This document shows positions 59,316-64,000 of a stretch of 64,000 nt of DNA, piece after piece. Positions within the stretch are counted from its first letter, which is position 1. Each line of letters begins with the position of its first letter. The position numbers and the translations under genes were made by a program. The notes beneath the pieces are model-generated. The model made no database searches, was not told the DNA's origin, and worked only from the letters and a program-made list of their open reading frames with translations. Source of the DNA: Apostichopus japonicus (taxonomy: Eukaryota; Echinodermata; Holothuroidea; Aspidochirotida; Stichopodidae); assembly GCF_037975245.1 (NCBI RefSeq), contig NC_092580.1, forward strand, positions 23,951,001 through 24,015,000, in the 5' to 3' direction.

Positions 59316-61947
59316 CTGTAGTGTATTGGTATACAATACTGATCTTGTGTGCTCTGAGAGAAATTTGAGTGGTTTTTAAGTTAATTAATATTGTTGCTAC
59401 CACAACGGGAAGTAGAACCAATTGGTCTTTAGTGATTGTGACAGGCATCCTATTGAAGGGATTAAATTTTGTGACGTGATGGGGAATAATTTATGAATGT
59501 AATGGATATTGAGTAACTATATATAGGGTATGAAGAAGAAGAGGGCAAGGGTTGTAATGGGGGGGAGGGAGGAGGGGGGTTGTCATGTATGTGGGATGCA
59601 GAGGGATTGGTCTGAAAGTACTGGAAGAGGGGATTTTTTTTTATATAAATGTGCAAAATAATCTTGAAAGGAAGGGTTTGTGTAAATTAATTATGACCAC
59701 ATCTACAGGTTAGATCTTTAAAATGAAATATATTTAAGTTTTCTTCTAATAAAGATGTTGTAGTCATCCATCGTACTGAACATATTGAAGTATTTCTTTG
59801 GATTATTTGAGTAATTTGCAATTAGAGTGGAGCAGTATTAAATGATAAGTTATAATTGACTGTATGTGACTTTCTCTGGTGCTTTTCAACATTAGTAGGT
59901 GTAGGACTCTGGATGTGAGTGATCATGAAAAATAAAAGTGAGAAAGTAAAGGAGAGGCCATTAATGAATAGGGAAGGTCTGGGGGATGGGGCTTTAGGGG
60001 GGTTGTGTTGGGAGCAGGTGTCTTTGTAAGCCATTTAGACCAAGGCCAAGAAAGAATGATAAGGGAAATGAGGATTAGGAAGAAGCATGCAAGGATACAA
60101 GAGTGATTTTTATGTAGCTAAAGCCTGTGAGAGGTTAAACATTTCAGTTGTAAGGGAATCTAATAAAGCTAGCAGTTTCTTGTCAACCCCGATTCCAACT
60201 TTTCCTTGTGCTTTGTCATTTACCCATGTGATTGCACACAAAAACTGAATCAATAATGCTCTCAGCATACTTTCTCCAGATCCCTCCCCCTCCCTCTCCC
60301 TTCCTCTCCCTCCTCTACTCCCTCCCTTTCCCTACCCTTTTGCATCTTTTTCCTTCATTGGCCTCTATCCATTCTCCTCTGCTCTCCTCTCCCATAAAGA
60401 CAAGATGAATTTAGAGATCAATTCCCAATTTTTTTTTTTTTTTTTTTCAGAACTGTACTTCATACTGTAGAATTTCATATGTAGATATTACATTAGTCCT
60501 AGGATTTAAATACCACAATCTATAATCAACATTTTATTCAATTTTACTATACCAGCAATTAAATTCTAGGTTAAGTTCCAATTGTGAGTACTTACTGTAA
60601 TACATGCAGTAGTCACAGTGCACTGATCTCTGCTCAATTTCACACAGAACAGTACTAAACTAGCCTGGCTATCTTTCAAGATATACTCGTTACACAGAGC
60701 ATCTACGTCATTAATCATTGCTCTTTATATTTTAATAACTTTGAAGTTCCATGGTTTTCCACAAGAAGAAGTAGGAACATCATAAATGTTGCCAATTTAC
60801 CAATGTCGCTACTTTTAGTGAATCAAATCAAAATCTGACGTGCTTCGATCACATGCAGCGATTAATTGAAAGTTGCATTTTGTGGAGAAGTCGTCATAAT
60901 CAGGCCAATTACCATAATCTTCCCTGCATGAAAGGAGATTTGAGAAATCTGAAAGTTTAATTTCCTTACTTCAGCCTGCACCAAGATCACACTAGGAAGT
61001 ACAGTCGATAAATAGCCGTACTTTTCCAAATAAGAAAAATAAAAAGAAGAAAAAAATATATATATATTGTGGGACACAATTTATTTCTTCAGAGCTATTT
61101 GATTAATAGCTCCCTAATCAGTTGCAGCCAATTGGCCTGTAATCACACCCCCTCTTGGTTAGTTCGGCCACCTATTGGAATAGAATGGGTATGTTATTGT
61201 CGTTAACTCCATGCAGTTGGTGTGAACTAGTACAAAGGTTGTGCCGATTTTATGATCATAGATGGTTAGCAGATATCCAGTTTTGTGACCTGTTCACTGT
61301 TATATATATACCATTGTACAGCTCGGCCACCTATTAGAATACAATTGGTGTGTTATAACTTTCATGAGATATTATTTCTTGGAATTTCCATTGTTTACAG
61401 TTCCTAAGATCACAACTGACAGGTATTACATGACCTTAGGTGACAATCTGAATTCTTTCTACCCCTCCTATCACTGTAGTGTATGTTACATACATCAGGT
61501 CAGCTATATTTAAACCTGGACACACCTGTGCAGTAGTGAATTCTCCATTGAGTCCTTTCTGTCTTTGTAAACACATGACTGAATTCTACCAGGGAGTTGT
61601 TATACTCCCTGATTCTACATTGAGTCCATCCTGCTCAGTAAACAGGTAATCAGGGATGTTTTAAAAATGTGATGCAAACTTTTAACTCAAAAGGTCTTTT
61701 ACTCATCTCAAACCTTTTGAGAAGCCCCCAACAGTGAGTGTAATGGAGAGATTTTCAGTATACTATATAGACATTTCTCCACAGATATATTGTCAGTGTA
61801 TACTACTAGAAAACACTTAATTAATTGATGTGTGGGATGTACATAATGCTTGCTAGTTTCTAGATGGAGCAACGCGCCTAGGTTGACAAATATTCAAGTG
61901 ATTCGGGAAATTAATATATGAACTAGAAGTAGAGGAGTAAGTTTAGT
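59316..61947. other. Unassigned stretch
   Basis: G-rich tract 59558-59580, pyrimidine tract 60280-60335 (CTCCC-rich), T-run 60429-60447. A repeated phrase TCGGCCACCTATTGGAATAG / TCGGCCACCTATTAGAATAC occurs at 61164 and 61322, marking a small duplication. Nothing coding is supported. Confidence 0.4.
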
Positions 61948-62010
61948 TCATTTCGCTCTTAATAATTGTCTTCACTCACTCTACACTCAAATGTTCTACA
62001 TAGGCACTAG
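61948..62010 (+). repeat. Faint dispersed-repeat core
   Basis: TTCATTTCGCTCTTAATAATTGTCTTCACT resembles the start of the family but has lost the TTACCTG core. Confidence 0.25.
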
Positions 62011-62714
62011 AATACTTATGTATATAATATCTACCCTATACAGAACTGATAACATACATATTAAACTTTGTAAACACAAAAATGTCAATTCATACCAGGC
62101 AATTATGCGAAAAACAAATTATAATACAGAAGGGGGTGAGGTCAGCTAAGAATATTAAAGTAGATGGATGAAATCATGTATAAAATTTGCCATACCTTGT
62201 TAATTATTATCTTAGTTCTTTTAATTGCATATATTACATTGTATACTTCTATGATGTCGACTAATTCACTTTAACTCACACCTGCTGTTTTCCTGACTAT
62301 TTAATTTAGAACAACCTGTTTGCTAGCAGGAAATAACTGCAATTGGAACAGTGTTTACATGACACTACTTGTTTGTTTGCTGTATGCTAACAATCCTAGA
62401 TGTAATAATACGAAGTGGTCTGAATTCTATGAATAATTCAACAATGCTGGTAGACGTACATGTATTTAAAAAAAAAAAAAATTGAAAATGGTGCAGCTAC
62501 GGCAGTGTATATACATGTATGCAGGCGGAAACGTGAATTATGCTACTACTATATAGCTTGATGTTGTATAAGATAGAAAAATAACAAAGTCCTTGCATAG
62601 ATGCATGTCGGTATAGTATGTGAAAATTACAAGTCTGTTAAGGTGAAACTGATCAAACTGGGAGCCGGGATAGATAGAAATAGAGAGCTTTCATGAATTG
62701 AATATATGTGTGTA
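62011..62714. other. Unassigned AT-rich stretch
   Basis: A-run at 62469-62482. No feature recognised. Confidence 0.4.
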
Positions 62715-62812
62715 GAGGGTTGGGGGAGGGTCGGGAAGAGGGGTGTGTAGAGGATTGGGGAGGGAGGGATGGAGGGAGGGGAGGGAGGGAGGAGAGGAGG
62801 GAGGAGAAGCAT
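62715..62812 (+). repeat. G-rich purine tract
   Basis: GAGGGTTGGGGGAGGGTCGG is partly repeated as GAGGATTGGGGAGGGAGGGA, then GAGGGAGGGGAGGGAGGGAG. Quadruplex- and triplex-capable; the associated open frames are compositional. Confidence 0.7.
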
Positions 62813-63588
62813 TGCCATGAAACCATATCATAGTTTCACCTTGGAATCTGTTTTCATCCTCTTGAAAGTTAGAATCTGGGTTTCCTATCTCTCAATAATT
62901 AATTCTTCTGTTTTAACCCACAAAATAAAACTAATAAAATCTAATAAAACTACATACAGTACAGTGAATTAGTACACTCACCATATGGACGATTTTACTC
63001 TTCATTGTAAAGCCTCATGTATGGATACATTAGTGTGTATTATGTCCTTATCCCGGTGTTCAACAGATCTCAACTACTTATCGAGAAAATGGTGTGCTAA
63101 TGCTTTGTACTTTAACCTGTTTGCTATATATATATCTGTTACAAATCAGATATTTTTGTGTACATAAGCACGAAGTGATACTCAGATTGCTTAATGGCAT
63201 TTATTGTATGATAAATAATTTTTGATGCCAGAGATGTATGTCTGTTGTAAGTAGTGTTCAACCAATAATTGGTTAGATAATTGGCATCGGACAATCGGTC
63301 GAACACTAGTGGTAAGTGTCGAACATTATCAGTAACTTAATGTTAAACCTACAGTTGAACATGTAATGGAATAAAACATAAATACAATATAGGTACTTTT
63401 CACATATTTTTTTGAATCCTAGAGGTTCAACAACCGCTCTACCTTCATTTCCATGATTGAGAAATACCTCTAAATTATTTATTACCGAAAATCAGTCATT
63501 ATGTTACCAGAATTATAAATATAGCTTTTTATTTAGATGAATCTAATCTAAATATAATACGATGGCCAGGGTCAGATTCAGTATCATT
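62813..63588. other. Unassigned AT-rich stretch
   Basis: Short frames only; no repeat copies recognised. Confidence 0.4.
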
Positions 63589-63800
63589 AAAAGGAGGGGT
63601 GTGGCCTTAATGTTGGTTGGTTAGTTAGTTTTTTAAAGGAGGGGTAATGACCTTCAGGTTGGCTATTATATAGATGGAGGGGTGTGGCCTGCGGGTTGCT
63701 TAGTAGGTTACCTTAATAAAGGACGGGTGTGGCCAGCGGGTTGGTTAGTTGCTTACTTTATAAAAGGAGGGTTGTGACCTTGAGGTTGGTTGGTTAGGTC
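63589..63800 (+). repeat. ~44 bp minisatellite, five units
   Basis: Units start near 63589, 63635, 63675, 63718 and 63763. The consensus is close to AAAGGAGGGGTGTGGCCTT then GNGGGTTGGTTAGTTAGTTT. Periods are 46, 40, 43 and 45 with moderate divergence. Confidence 0.8.
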
Positions 63801-64000
63801 TAATATAAGGTCGACATGCAAGGTTGTGCTTATTACTATTTTTATTGTTTTTAGAAAAGGTGGGGGGGGGGTGGAGTGAAAGGATCTGTGCCTGATTGCA
63901 GGCTGTAGGAACAAAATAATAAGCTTAAAGTTTTGTAATTAATTTACAGCATGTTGGGTATGTTATGTACTTCTGATAAATCTATGATTACATTGTTACC

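Noticed and set aside
1-64000. CRISPR array, operon, prophage or other prokaryotic system
   Set aside because: No regularly spaced repeats with unique spacers, no long or packed reading frames, and LINE/SINE content shows animal DNA.

Overview
The window reads as AT-rich, non-coding-dominated nuclear DNA of an animal. The longest open frame in 64 kb is about 180 codons, there is no operon-like packing, and no prokaryotic promoters or ribosome-binding sites. Simple repeats and decayed mobile elements are abundant. A CR1/L2-type LINE 3' end with an (ATT)n tail, a tRNA-derived SINE and an unnamed transposase-like gene family known from marine invertebrates and some other animals point to an invertebrate, possibly an echinoderm or another deuterostome. 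That assignment is an inference and cannot be settled from this window alone.

Layout. 0-4 kb: two copies of a repeat carrying a nuclear-receptor-like DR4 motif, and a ~300 bp unit duplicated in tandem. 4.15-6.40 kb: a decayed mobile element. A minus-strand RNase H-like transposase relic (DFSENY / SDGP..QFKNR / GKGPVDGIGG) is flanked by four perfectly conserved copies on each side of GGTTACTCACGTTAC, all in one orientation. This is the most striking structure in the window. 7.3-8.1 kb: G-rich and C/T-rich simple DNA. 9-20 kb: mostly unique sequence with a few possible small exons (12.6 kb minus, 16.0 kb plus) and a tRNA-SINE at 19.2-19.5 kb. 21.7-22.4 kb: a segment that looks coding on both strands. 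28.6 kb: a G-rich minisatellite. 29.8-30.5 kb: a duplicated ~270 bp unit. 33-41 kb: three retroposon 3' ends with ATT tails and the best pair of candidate host exons (34.2 and 34.5 kb, plus strand, compatible phase, GTGAGT donors). 42-55 kb: several copies of a dispersed repeat sharing the core CTTACCTGTCTCCTCAC, a GC hairpin at 45.3 kb, two CRE palindromes and a 108 bp tandem repeat. 56-64 kb: a GC-rich repeat-like block, a CCCCCACTTTCC repeat, purine-rich tracts and a closing 44 bp minisatellite.

No complete host gene can be called. The candidate exons are short, unidentified and scattered, so the window is best read as intergenic or long-intron DNA shaped by transposons and simple-repeat expansion. 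All exon calls rest on open frame plus splice consensus only.
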